Assembly: GCA_031285105.1 (NCBI GenBank)
Contig: JAITWV010000227.1
Coordinates: 1-6,257 of the forward strand
Reading direction: 5' to 3'
From: Streptococcaceae bacterium
GTDB taxonomy: Bacteria; Bacillota; Bacilli; Lactobacillales; Streptococcaceae
DNA: 6,257 nt
The notes beneath the pieces are model-generated. The model searched no databases. It saw nothing but the letters and a program-made list of their open reading frames with translations, and was not told the DNA's origin. The stretch's first letter is position 1; each line of letters opens with the position of its first letter. Positions 1-6,257 of the stretch are shown piece by piece. Made by a program: the position numbers and the translations under genes.

Positions 1-891
1 CGATTTTTTGATGGAAAAGCAGATTACCCAAAATTAAAGAAGAAATACAAATCTAAACCCAGTTTCTTTGTAAATCATGAAAGTTTAAAACGCACAAAAG
101 ACGGATTTCGAGGCGAAAAGATTGGTTTTATTAAGACTAGTCAACCGTTACCGAAACTAGCCAAAGGACAAAAATACTACAAGAATCCACGCATTACCCA
201 TGATGGACGAAATTGGTATTTGTCGATTGGCTTCGAACAAGCAGTTAAAGAAGTTGAATTAACTGATGTTTCTCTTGGAATTGATGTTGGTGTAAAAGAG
301 TTAGCTGTTGTCTCAAACAATACCTTTTACAAAAACATCAATAAAACCAAACGAGTGAAGCAATTGGAAAAACGATTGAAACGTAAACAGCGTAGTGTTG
401 CAAGAATGTTAACAAACAATACAAAAGGCTATACAAACAATCGCAAACCAATCTATATTCAACCACTCAAGGACTTAAAAAACTTTCAAAATAAAAAACA
501 TGAAATCTCTTTACTTTACAAGAAACTGACAGATATAAGACAAAACCATTTACATCAAGCAACAAGCGAAATTGTGAAATCCAAGCCATTTCGCATTGTA
601 ATGGAAACGTTGAATATCAAGGGAATGATGAAGAACAAACATTTATCTAAAGCAATTGCCGCTCAAAAGTTATTTGAATTTCAACGTCAGATTACTTATA
701 AAGCTCAAAAGTTTGGCATTGAAGTGACAAAAGCAGATAAATGGTTCCCTTCATCAAAGATTTGTAGTGAGTGTGGGCATAAGAAAGTTGATTTAAAATT
801 AAAAGACAGAACGTACTACTGTTCAGCCTGTCATTTTAAAATCGATCGAGACTTAAATGCCGCATTAAATCTAGCGAATTATTCCATTTAG
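1..891 (+). CDS. tnpB: RNA-guided endonuclease TnpB (IS200/IS605 transposon), 5'-partial
   Basis: TnpB is the compact RuvC nuclease, ancestral to Cas12, that uses an omega-RNA from its own element to cut DNA next to a transposon-specific motif and so helps the element persist. The frame is open from base 1 (296 codons to TAG at 889-891), so the gene starts upstream; a TTG at 220 is internal. Visible in the fragment are RuvC-I (SLGIDVG, Asp95), RuvC-II (IVMETLNIKGM, Glu202), a four-cysteine zinc finger (Cys255, Cys258, Cys274, Cys277) and RuvC-III (IDRDLNAALNL, Asp282/Asp284). The three catalytic acidic positions therefore look intact. In family members of about 370-410 aa the first Asp sits near residue 190, so roughly 85-100 N-terminal residues are missing. 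A lysine-rich helix region (about residues 111-130) fits RNA binding. There is no internal stop or frameshift, so this copy may be functional. Confidence 0.93.
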   Translation, partial: RFFDGKADYPKLKKKYKSKPSFFVNHESLKRTKDGFRGEKIGFIKTSQPLPKLAKGQKYYKNPRITHDGRNWYLSIGFEQAVKEVELTDVSLGIDVGVKELAVVSNNTFYKNINKTKRVKQLEKRLKRKQRSVARMLTNNTKGYTNNRKPIYIQPLKDLKNFQNKKHEISLLYKKLTDIRQNHLHQATSEIVKSKPFRIVMETLNIKGMMKNKHLSKAIAAQKLFEFQRQITYKAQKFGIEVTKADKWFPSSKICSECGHKKVDLKLKDRTYYCSACHFKIDRDLNAALNLANYSI

Positions 892-1045
892 GAGCGTTCA
901 CTTAAAACGAGCACCTAAATATGTACTGAACGATACTCAGGAATTTAAGCCTGTGGAGAGTCATATCAAATCGTAGTAGCTTGATTTTTAGCCAGACGAG
1001 ACTCAGTGAAACAGGAAGATGAACCCGTGAGGGCATCAAAGTAGA
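892..1045 (+). ncRNA. Putative omega-RNA scaffold and right end of the TnpB element
   Basis: TnpB guide RNAs are made from the 3' end of tnpB and the right end of the element, with the guide read from the flanking DNA. This stretch has no ORF but has complementary pairs in the right place: CGTTCA 895-900 with TGAACG 927-932; CTCAGG 936-941 with CCTG-GAG 950-958 (TG bulge); ATCAA 965-969 with TTGAT 981-985; GAGTC 958-962 with GACTC 1000-1004 (long range). The last overlaps the second, so they would compete or form a pseudoknot. The segment AGTGAAACAGGAA (about 1005-1017) followed by a strong hairpin resembles right ends of tnpB elements as I recall them. The 5' end of such an RNA would probably lie inside tnpB. 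The structure is hand-folded and unverified. Confidence 0.5.
1018..1037 (+). repeat. Right-end terminal hairpin of the IS200/IS605 element
   Basis: The imperfect palindrome is GATG (1018-1021), bulge AA, CCC (1024-1026), loop GTGA, GGG (1031-1033), CATC (1034-1037). A subterminal hairpin with an unpaired bulge is the kind of structure a Y1 transposase recognises on single-stranded DNA at the right end. In the RNA it would be the last stem before the guide. The GTGA loop is a GNRA-type tetraloop. The pairing is seen directly; the role is inferred from its position downstream of tnpB. Confidence 0.6.
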
Positions 1046-1076
1046 TTTTTATAGATTCTGTCAGGTTTTTATAGAT
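1046..1076 (+). repeat. 11-bp direct repeat at the element/addA junction
   Basis: TTTTTATAGAT occurs at 1046-1056 and again at 1066-1076, a 20-base period, separated by TCTGTCAGG. It lies just outside the proposed right end and just upstream of addA. It could be chance in AT-rich DNA, a small duplication left by element activity, or a binding site for a regulator. Each copy contains TATAGA, which resembles a -10 box, but I see no matching -35. Confidence 0.55.
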
Positions 1077-1086
1077 ATTTCGTATC

Positions 1087-1092
1087 GGGAAG
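1087..1092 (+). promoter_or_regulatory. Ribosome binding site of addA
   Basis: GGGAAG lies six bases before the ATG at 1099. It is a moderate match to the Shine-Dalgarno consensus and supports this start over the in-frame ATG at codon 13. A TAA stop overlaps the start as TAATG (1097-1101), an arrangement common where translation is coupled to an upstream gene. Confidence 0.5.
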
Positions 1093-1098
1093 CAAATA

Positions 1099-4000
1099 AT
1101 GTCTAATATTCCATTAAAACCTGAAAATTCCATCATGACCGATGCGCAGTGGCAGGCAATTTATGATAAAGGCGACAATATTTTGGTTTCGGCATCAGCT
1201 GGTTCCGGAAAAACGTTCGTTCTAGTTGAGCGTGTCATTCAAAAAGTCTTGAGTGGGGTCGATGTGAACAAATTATTGATTGTGACCTTTACGGAAGCCG
1301 CTGCTGCTGAGATGAAAGAGCGTTTAGAAAAGAAAATTATTGAAACAATTAATGAAACCAAAGAAGCAAACGTGGTGAAACATTTACAAAAGCAACTACA
1401 ATTACTACCACAAGCCAATATCTCAACCATGCATGCTTTTTGTATGACCGTTATTCGCAGGTTTTATTATTTAATTGATATTGACCCAGTATTTCGGATG
1501 TTAATTGATCCAACCGAAATTTCTTTAATGAAGGAAAAAGTTTGGAATGAACTGCGAGAAAGTCTGTATGAAATTGATGGCAAGAAAAATGAAGCATTTT
1601 ATCATTTAACCAATAATTTTTCCAATGATAAAAACGATCAAGGTTTACAAGATTTAGTTTTTTCATTGTACGAATTTTCCAGATCACATCCAAATCCTGA
1701 ACGATATTTACAAGGATTAGTCGAAAATTATCAATTGAATAACCAAGATATTACCCAAACGCCCTTGTATCAAAAGGTGATTTATCCGCAATTGCAACAA
1801 GACGTTTTCGCTTTAAATCAGTTGACGACGCAAATGGAAAATTTATCACACGAACTTTTTTACGAAGAAATGATTCCCGTTATTGCCGGACGAAGGGCAC
1901 AAATTAAGGACTATCAAAAGCAATTACAAGGTGGCTACCAAGCGATGGTAGAATTTTTAAAAACCCTTGAAGATTTTAAGCATGTCAACAAACGTCCCAA
2001 AGAAGGCAAAGAAATTTTAAAGGCTTTTAATGAATGTAATAAAGACATCAGAGAATATTTCAGGAAAATTCAAAAGACTATTTTTCGTTTTGAGCATGAA
2101 TTGATGGAAGAATTAATGCTCAAATCTCAAGACCTAATTGCTCTTTTAGTCGAAGTCACTCAAGGATTTACCCAAGGATTTGCTAAGGAAAAACGGGAGA
2201 AGAATTCAGTCGACTTTTCGGATTTAGAACATTTTGCGATTCAAATTTTGACCCAAAAGCAAGACGATGGCTCATTTTTACCAAGTGCCGCTTCTAATTA
2301 TTATCGTGAATTATTTGAAGAAGTGTTAATTGATGAATATCAAGATACCAATATGATTCAAGAAACCATTGCCAAATACGTCTCAAAAGAAAACAATCGC
2401 TTTATGGTGGGGGATGTTAAGCAATCCATATATATGTTTCGACAAGCTGATCCAAGTTTATTCATTGAAAAATACAATCACTTTAGTAAAAATCAAGGTG
2501 GAAGAAGAATTGTCTTACCTGAAAATTTCCGCTCAAGAAGTGATGTATTGGACTTTACTAATTTAGTCTTTCGCCAGTTAATGAATACCACACTGGGTCA
2601 AATTGACTATGATGAAGCTGCTCGTTTAGTTGTGGGGAATAAAACCTTTCCACAAACTCAGCAAATGCAAACTCAATTTTTAATTTATGAAAAAAATAAT
2701 GATGAAGAAGAAACGGATGAAGCACTAGAAGTTGAAATTGAAATCGAAGACAAAGATCATGGTGAAATTACGATGATCGCGATGAAAATTCAACAATTGA
2801 TGCAAGAAAAAACGCAAATTTATGATAAAAAATTAGAGAAGAATCGTTTGCTGGAGTATTCAGATATTGTGCTATTAACACCAACACGCAAGCAAAATAT
2901 TACCATTCAAGAAGTTTTTGAAGATTTTGGTATTCCAGTAATGTCCAATGATGCGGATACTTATTTTAAACGCACCGAAATTTTAACGATGCTTGCGGTC
3001 CTTCAAATCATTGACAACCCTTATCAAGATATTGCCTTAGCGGCCGTTTTACGCTCACCGATTGTTGGTTTATTAGAAGATGAATTGGCACAAATTCGTT
3101 TGAATGACTTAGATGGTTATTATTATGAAGCGATGCAAGCCACGAAAACTCTACCCAAATTAGAAAAATTTAAAAATCTGCTCATCAAATGGCGTAAATT
3201 TGCTCGCCAAGTTTCTTTAAATGACTTGATTTGGATGATTTTTGAAGATACAGCTCATGTGGATTATGTGGCTGGGTTAAATAACGGCAAACAACGACAA
3301 GCCAATTTATATGCCTTAGCTGATATTGCTAAAAGCTTTGAGCAGATGAGTTTTCGTGGGTTGTTTCAATTTATTCGCTTCATTCAAAGTCGCCAAGAAC
3401 GTGAGCAAGACTTAGCTGAACCAGTGAGTATTGGCGAAGAAAATTCGGTACGTATCATGACGATTCACGGTTCAAAAGGTTTAGAGTTTCCGTTTGTTTT
3501 CTTGATGAACACCTCAAAAGAATTTAACGAACAAGATTTACGAGGGAAATTCATTTTTGACGATAAATTAGGTATTGGTATTCAATATATTGACCAGATG
3601 AAACGGTTGAAATATTCAACATTTGTTTATGAAGCGATTAAACAAGAGCGTAAAAATAAATTACTCTCAGAAGAAATGCGCAAGTTGTATGTTGCTTTAA
3701 CACGTGCCGAGCAAAAACTATTTATTGTTGGTAGTGCTAAAAGTAAAGAGAAGTTGCTTAAAAAATGGCAAGTGGCGTCAGATGCTCATCAAGAAGTTTT
3801 GCCATTAGATATCCGTTTAAAGGCCAACAATATGCTTGATTGGATTGGCATGACCTTAGTTCGACACAGAGATTTTGAAATTTTAAATCCTGCGTTTGAT
3901 ATTGTGGTAAATGGTGAAGTTAAAAATCATCCAGGTAATTTCACTTTTGAATTTTTCCAAGAAAGTGATTTAACAAAAATTGAATTAGGAAAATTTGAAC

Positions 4001-4797
4001 CACTCAAAAAATCAGACGAAAACTTAAGCAATGTCAAAGAAGAATTAGCCAAAGCACAAGTGAGACTAGCTTTTGACTACCAAGAAAAGGTAGCCATTCA
4101 CACAACCAACTATCAATCCGTATCAGAAATTAAACGAATATTTGCTGACCCAGATGAACCAAACTTTTTGTATTCATCCGTTGAAAGTAGTGGCACATTC
4201 AAAGCCAATCGAATTTTTGCCGACGAATTAGCCAAACCATCATTTTTAACCACTAAAAAGTCACAAATTACCGCCGCACAAATTGGCACTGTTTCACATT
4301 TTCTCTTGCAAGAAATGGATTTTAGTGTGAAGCAAACCAAAGAAAGTTTACAAGCGCTATTGGATGAAGCCATTAAAAAAGGTCAGGTAGACAAAGATTT
4401 AGCTAAACAAGTGAAATTACCCAAGCTACTAGAATTTTTAGCCAGCGAATTTGGACAATTTATCATTGAAAACCATGAACATTTAGTCCGTGAAAAACCC
4501 TTTTCAATGTTGATGAACCCAAAAGATATTTTTGGTAATTATCCACAAAATACGCAAGATGATTTATTAATCCACGGAATAATTGATGGATACGTAATGA
4601 TGGAACAAGGGATTGTGCTATTTGACTATAAAACAGACCACGTATCTTCTACCAGTAAACAAGCACTTGAAAAAGTGAAAGAGCGCCATCAAGGACAGAT
4701 GAATTTGTATAAAAAAGCCTTAGAATTAGCAACGGGTCAAAAAGTAATTCGCTCAGTGATTGTATTGCTTTCAAAAAACGTTGTGATTGAGATGTAA
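1099..4797 (+). CDS. addA: ATP-dependent helicase/nuclease subunit A, AddA (RexA)
   Basis: AddA is the 3'-5' UvrD-like helicase and nuclease subunit of cytoplasmic AddAB, which processes double-strand breaks to Chi-recognised 3' tails for RecA. At 1232 aa it has the usual family length. Walker A is SASAGSGKT (residues 31-39, Lys38); motif Ia TFTEAAAAEM (about 63-72); Walker B IDEYQDT (411-417); GDVKQSIYMFRQ (438-449); ENFRSRSD (475-482); VRIMTIHGSKGLEFP (784-798); and motif VI LYVALTRAEQ (863-872). The C-terminal RecB-type nuclease has GTVSH (His1067), HGIIDGY (Asp1163) and FDYKTD (Asp1176, Lys1178), so both activities look intact. An acidic stretch around residues 533-553 lies in a variable part of the 2B region. 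addB normally lies directly upstream; here a TnpB element occupies that place. I see no convincing promoter of its own, and a terminator follows the stop. Confidence 0.97.
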   Translation: MSNIPLKPENSIMTDAQWQAIYDKGDNILVSASAGSGKTFVLVERVIQKVLSGVDVNKLLIVTFTEAAAAEMKERLEKKIIETINETKEANVVKHLQKQLQLLPQANISTMHAFCMTVIRRFYYLIDIDPVFRMLIDPTEISLMKEKVWNELRESLYEIDGKKNEAFYHLTNNFSNDKNDQGLQDLVFSLYEFSRSHPNPERYLQGLVENYQLNNQDITQTPLYQKVIYPQLQQDVFALNQLTTQMENLSHELFYEEMIPVIAGRRAQIKDYQKQLQGGYQAMVEFLKTLEDFKHVNKRPKEGKEILKAFNECNKDIREYFRKIQKTIFRFEHELMEELMLKSQDLIALLVEVTQGFTQGFAKEKREKNSVDFSDLEHFAIQILTQKQDDGSFLPSAASNYYRELFEEVLIDEYQDTNMIQETIAKYVSKENNRFMVGDVKQSIYMFRQADPSLFIEKYNHFSKNQGGRRIVLPENFRSRSDVLDFTNLVFRQLMNTTLGQIDYDEAARLVVGNKTFPQTQQMQTQFLIYEKNNDEEETDEALEVEIEIEDKDHGEITMIAMKIQQLMQEKTQIYDKKLEKNRLLEYSDIVLLTPTRKQNITIQEVFEDFGIPVMSNDADTYFKRTEILTMLAVLQIIDNPYQDIALAAVLRSPIVGLLEDELAQIRLNDLDGYYYEAMQATKTLPKLEKFKNLLIKWRKFARQVSLNDLIWMIFEDTAHVDYVAGLNNGKQRQANLYALADIAKSFEQMSFRGLFQFIRFIQSRQEREQDLAEPVSIGEENSVRIMTIHGSKGLEFPFVFLMNTSKEFNEQDLRGKFIFDDKLGIGIQYIDQMKRLKYSTFVYEAIKQERKNKLLSEEMRKLYVALTRAEQKLFIVGSAKSKEKLLKKWQVASDAHQEVLPLDIRLKANNMLDWIGMTLVRHRDFEILNPAFDIVVNGEVKNHPGNFTFEFFQESDLTKIELGKFEPLKKSDENLSNVKEELAKAQVRLAFDYQEKVAIHTTNYQSVSEIKRIFADPDEPNFLYSSVESSGTFKANRIFADELAKPSFLTTKKSQITAAQIGTVSHFLLQEMDFSVKQTKESLQALLDEAIKKGQVDKDLAKQVKLPKLLEFLASEFGQFIIENHEHLVREKPFSMLMNPKDIFGNYPQNTQDDLLIHGIIDGYVMMEQGIVLFDYKTDHVSSTSKQALEKVKERHQGQMNLYKKALELATGQKVIRSVIVLLSKNVVIEM

Positions 4798-4804
4798 AAT
4801 GAAC

Positions 4805-4837
4805 AAAGAGCATTGGAGAAATTCAATGTTCTTTTTT
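4805..4837 (+). terminator. Rho-independent terminator after addA
   Basis: The stem is AAAGAGCATTG (4805-4815) pairing with CAATGTTCTTT (4824-4834): eleven pairs with one G-U wobble, loop GAGAAATT, and a run of six T at 4832-4837. It begins seven bases after the addA stop. It should end the addA transcript, so that rel is expressed from its own promoter. Confidence 0.85.
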
Positions 4838-4924
4838 GGGAGGAAATAACTGTAATAGAAGGTGAATGAACAACAGTTTAATATCTGGCTTTTCCCCTTC
4901 ACTTATCGTCTAAACGCAAAATTA

Positions 4925-4933
4925 TGCTATAAT
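4925..4933 (+). promoter_or_regulatory. Promoter of rel (extended -10)
   Basis: TGCTATAAT at 4925-4933 is a perfect extended -10 element (TGnTATAAT). No good -35 lies 16-18 bases upstream (around 4904-4911 the sequence is TATCGTCT), which is common for extended -10 promoters. The expected transcript start is near 4940, giving a leader of about 27 bases before the ATG at 4967. This rules out translation starting at the in-frame GTG at 4862. Confidence 0.7.
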
Positions 4934-4956
4934 AAACAAAATATACGAACGAAATT

Positions 4957-4962
4957 AGGTGA
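4957..4962 (+). promoter_or_regulatory. Ribosome binding site of rel
   Basis: AGGTGA lies four bases before ATG 4967, slightly close but workable. Together with the promoter at 4925-4933 it fixes the rel start at 4967. Confidence 0.65.
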
Positions 4963-6140
4963 AATAATGGCAAAGGAAGTAAACTTAACCGGAGAAGATG
5001 TAATTTGCATCGTTTCTAATTATATGAATAAAGAAGAAACTGATTTTGTGCGTAAGGCTTTAGATTATGCCACGAATGCTCATGCTCATCAAATCAGAAA
5101 AAGTGGGGAGCCTTATATTATCCATCCCATTCAAGTAGCAGGGATTTTGGCAGAACTTCATTTAGACTCAAGAACGATTGCCACTGGTTTTTTACATGAT
5201 GTCGTTGAAGACACGGATACAACATTAGAAGATTTAGCACAAGAATTTGGGCATGATGTGGCGATGTTAGTGGATGGTGTGACAAAATTAGGGAAAATTG
5301 AATACAAATCGCAAGCCGAACAATTAGCTGAAAATCATCGTAAAATGTTACTAGCGATGGCACAAGATTTGCGTGTTATCTTGGTGAAATTAGCTGATAG
5401 ATTGCATAATATGCGCACATTAAAGCATTTGCGTGAGGATAAACAAAAACGCATTGCAAAAGAAACCTTAGAAATTTATGCACCACTTGCTCATAGACTA
5501 GGGATTAGTCGGATTAAATGGGAGTTAGAGGACAATTCTTTACGTTATTTAAATCCACAACAGTATTACCGCATTGTGCATTTGATGAATTCAAAACGGG
5601 CGGAACGGGAAAAATTTATTGATGAAGCAGTTGAAGAAATTCGTTTATCAACAGAAGAACTAGATATTTTTGCCGAAATTTATGGTCGTCCAAAACATTT
5701 ATACTCGATTTATCGTAAAATGAAAGACCAAAAGAAACAATTTGATGAAATTTATGATCTTTTAGCCATTCGGGTGATTGTGGACTCGATTAAAGATTGT
5801 TATGCGGTACTTGGAGCTATTCATACCAAATGGACACCCATGCCAGGGCGTTTCAAAGATTATATTGCAATGCCTAAAGCCAACATGTATCAGTCTTTAC
5901 ACACAACAGTTATTGGACCCAAAGGCAATCCGTTAGAAGTGCAAATTCGGACTACTGAAATGCATGAAATTGCTGAATTTGGGGTGGCAGCTCACTGGGC
6001 ATATAAAGAAGGAGTGACTGAAAAAGTCAAACCAGATGCCGTTTCAAGCACACTTTCTTGGTTCCATGAAATTTTAGATTTACAAAAAGAATCAACCGAT
6101 GCCACGGATTTTATGGAAAGTGTCAAGGGTAACGCAACAG

Positions 6141-6168
6141 TTACAAAGAATGTATTAAAAAGTATATT
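6141..6168 (+). promoter_or_regulatory. Possible outward/inward promoter in the element end
   Basis: TTACAA (6141-6146) and TATATT (6163-6168) are spaced by 16 bases and resemble -35 and -10 boxes reading into the element. The -10 falls inside the inverted repeat at 6147-6181, which would suit repressor or transposase autoregulation. Chance matches are common in such AT-rich DNA. Confidence 0.25.
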
Positions 6169-6181
6169 TTCTATACATTCT
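6147..6181. repeat. AT-rich inverted repeat near the element end
   Basis: AGAATGTAT (6147-6155) is matched perfectly by ATACATTCT (6173-6181). Inside, after a two-by-two mismatch, AAAA (6158-6161) pairs with TTTT (6167-6170) around a five-base loop. A nine-pair perfect arm this close to the junction could be a transposase site or an operator. It is too AT-rich, and lacks a T tract after the stem, to be a convincing terminator. Confidence 0.6.
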
Positions 6182-6201
6182 ATATAAATAACTGACAGCC
6201 C

Positions 6202-6256
6202 TGCTCATACAGTGATGTGTGAGTACATGGTGTTAATTGCTTTGAACTCCTAAAGC
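6202..6256 (+). other. Two consecutive stem-loops, possible structured RNA leader
   Basis: The first stem-loop is CTCATAC (6204-6210), loop AGTGAT, GTGTGAG (6217-6223), with one G-U pair and two further pairs possible (6202-6203 with 6224-6225). The second is GCTTT (6239-6243), loop GAACTCCT, AAAGC (6252-6256), cut close by the window end. Serial hairpins in a non-coding IS end fit a structured RNA such as an IS110-type bridge RNA or an attenuator. The pairing is seen; the function is inferred and uncertain. Confidence 0.35.
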
Positions 6257-6257
6257 T

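Larger units (their letters stand above)
1..1045 (+). mobile_element. IS200/IS605-superfamily element, right-hand part
   Basis: This is the right portion of a TnpB-bearing insertion sequence: the 3' part of tnpB, about 150 bases of structured non-coding DNA, and a terminal hairpin at 1018-1037 that fits the right-end hairpin of this superfamily. The left end, and any tnpA (Y1 HUH transposase), lie outside the window, so an IS605-type pair and a tnpB-only IS1341-type element cannot be told apart. The exact right boundary is not fixed. These elements make no target duplication, and I place the end a few bases past the hairpin, somewhere in 1038-1045. The element lies directly upstream of and co-directional with addA. 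Confidence 0.8.
4967..6187 (+). pseudogene. rel: Bifunctional (p)ppGpp synthetase/hydrolase Rel, 3'-truncated by an insertion
   Basis: Rel makes and degrades (p)ppGpp in the stringent response. Starting at ATG 4967, the numbering follows streptococcal Rel: hydrolase HD residues His53, His77, Asp78 and Asp144, with Glu81/Asp82; synthetase Arg241, Lys243, Asp264, Tyr308, His312 and Glu324 (one residue later than in the streptococcal enzyme because of an extra Asn). RFKD (295-298) is the RXKD signature of bifunctional Rel/SpoT-type enzymes. Similarity ends at FMESVKG (to residue 388, base 6130), where relatives continue with DIFSD and then a TGS domain. The last 18 residues are foreign. At 406 aa instead of roughly 735-740, it lacks the TGS, helical, zinc-finger and ACT regulatory half. 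The catalytic half has no other lesion, so a truncated enzyme may be made. The remaining 3' part of rel is presumably beyond the window. Confidence 0.9.
6131..6257. mobile_element. End of an unidentified mobile element inserted in rel (partial)
   Basis: From about 6131 the sequence stops encoding Rel and becomes AT-rich, non-coding and full of inverted repeats, as expected for an insertion-sequence end. No ORF of note is seen on either strand before the window edge. GTAAC at 6129-6133 is mirrored as GTTAC at 6140-6144 around GCAACA. A GTAA tip is a feature I associate with IS66-family ends, but G and T belong to the rel codon, so this is weak. A long structured leader would also fit an IS110-family end carrying a bridge RNA. 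I recognise no terminal repeat firmly. The break could also be another rearrangement or an assembly join. Confidence 0.6.

Noticed and set aside
220..891. A 223-residue TnpB starting at TTG 220
   Set aside because: The same frame is open to base 1 and encodes TnpB-like sequence upstream, so this start is internal to a gene cut by the window edge.
1239..1693. Minus-strand open frames opposite the start of addA (1239-1430 and 1451-1693)
   Set aside because: They lie antisense to conserved AddA helicase sequence, and their translations show no recognisable domain; shadows of addA.
2369..2566. Plus-strand 65-codon frame inside addA
   Set aside because: Overlaps conserved helicase motifs in another frame, and the product looks like nothing known.
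4113..4373. Minus-strand open frame of 86 codons opposite addA
   Set aside because: Antisense to the AddA nuclease-proximal region, with no recognisable domain; a shadow of addA.
4799..4849. Mini-ORF starting ATG just after the addA stop, containing a strong GGGAGG
   Set aside because: It is made of the terminator hairpin itself, has no SD of its own, and the GGGAGG at 4838-4843 has no ATG, GTG or TTG at a suitable distance.
4866..4913. A 15-codon leader-like ORF (MNNSLISGFSPSLIV) with AGGTGA before it
   Set aside because: It lies after the addA terminator and before the rel -10 box, so it should not be on the rel transcript; the SD-like match is probably chance.
5118..5363. Minus-strand 81-codon frame opposite rel
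   Set aside because: Antisense to the conserved HD hydrolase domain; a shadow frame.
6147..6187. The inverted repeat at the end of the truncated rel frame as a transcription terminator
   Set aside because: The stem is almost all A-T and no T run follows it; a site for transposase or a regulator is more likely.
1..6257. CRISPR array, tRNA or rRNA
   Set aside because: No regularly spaced repeats and no tRNA- or rRNA-like stretches were seen on either strand.

Overview
The window looks like low-GC Firmicutes DNA, most likely from the order Lactobacillales and probably an Enterococcaceae relative such as Enterococcus, Vagococcus or Melissococcus. This rests on the AT-rich composition, the AddA type of recombination nuclease (rexA in enterococci and streptococci), and a Rel protein whose catalytic residue numbering matches the streptococcal enzyme. 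The genus cannot be settled from the sequence alone.

Bases 1 to about 1045 are the right-hand part of an IS200/IS605-superfamily element. They hold the C-terminal 296 codons of a TnpB RNA-guided nuclease, open at the window edge, followed by about 150 bases of structured non-coding DNA. That stretch fits the omega-RNA scaffold and right end, closing with a GATG-AA-CCC-GTGA-GGG-CATC hairpin. A short junction of about 55 bases with an 11-bp direct repeat leads into the next gene.

Bases 1099-4797 are a full-length addA (1232 aa), the helicase-nuclease subunit of AddAB, with all helicase motifs and the C-terminal nuclease motif intact. Its usual upstream partner addB is not visible, because the TnpB element lies where its 3' end would be. 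A good Rho-independent terminator (4805-4837) closes the addA transcript.

Bases 4928-6130 are a separate transcription unit: an extended -10 promoter, an SD, and the start of rel, the bifunctional (p)ppGpp synthetase/hydrolase, starting at ATG 4967. Family similarity stops after codon 388. The frame then runs 18 codons into unrelated AT-rich DNA and ends at 6187. Bases 6131-6257 are probably the end of a second mobile element, of unidentified family, carrying several stem-loops. If expressed, the product would keep both catalytic domains and lose the whole TGS/helical/zinc-finger/ACT regulatory half.

The overall picture is two housekeeping genes, for double-strand-break repair and the stringent response, hemmed in by mobile DNA on both sides, as in a genome undergoing insertion-sequence expansion. 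I did not find a new multi-gene system. The most interesting points are the naturally truncated Rel, the structured DNA at the right edge, and the TnpB guide region abutting addA.
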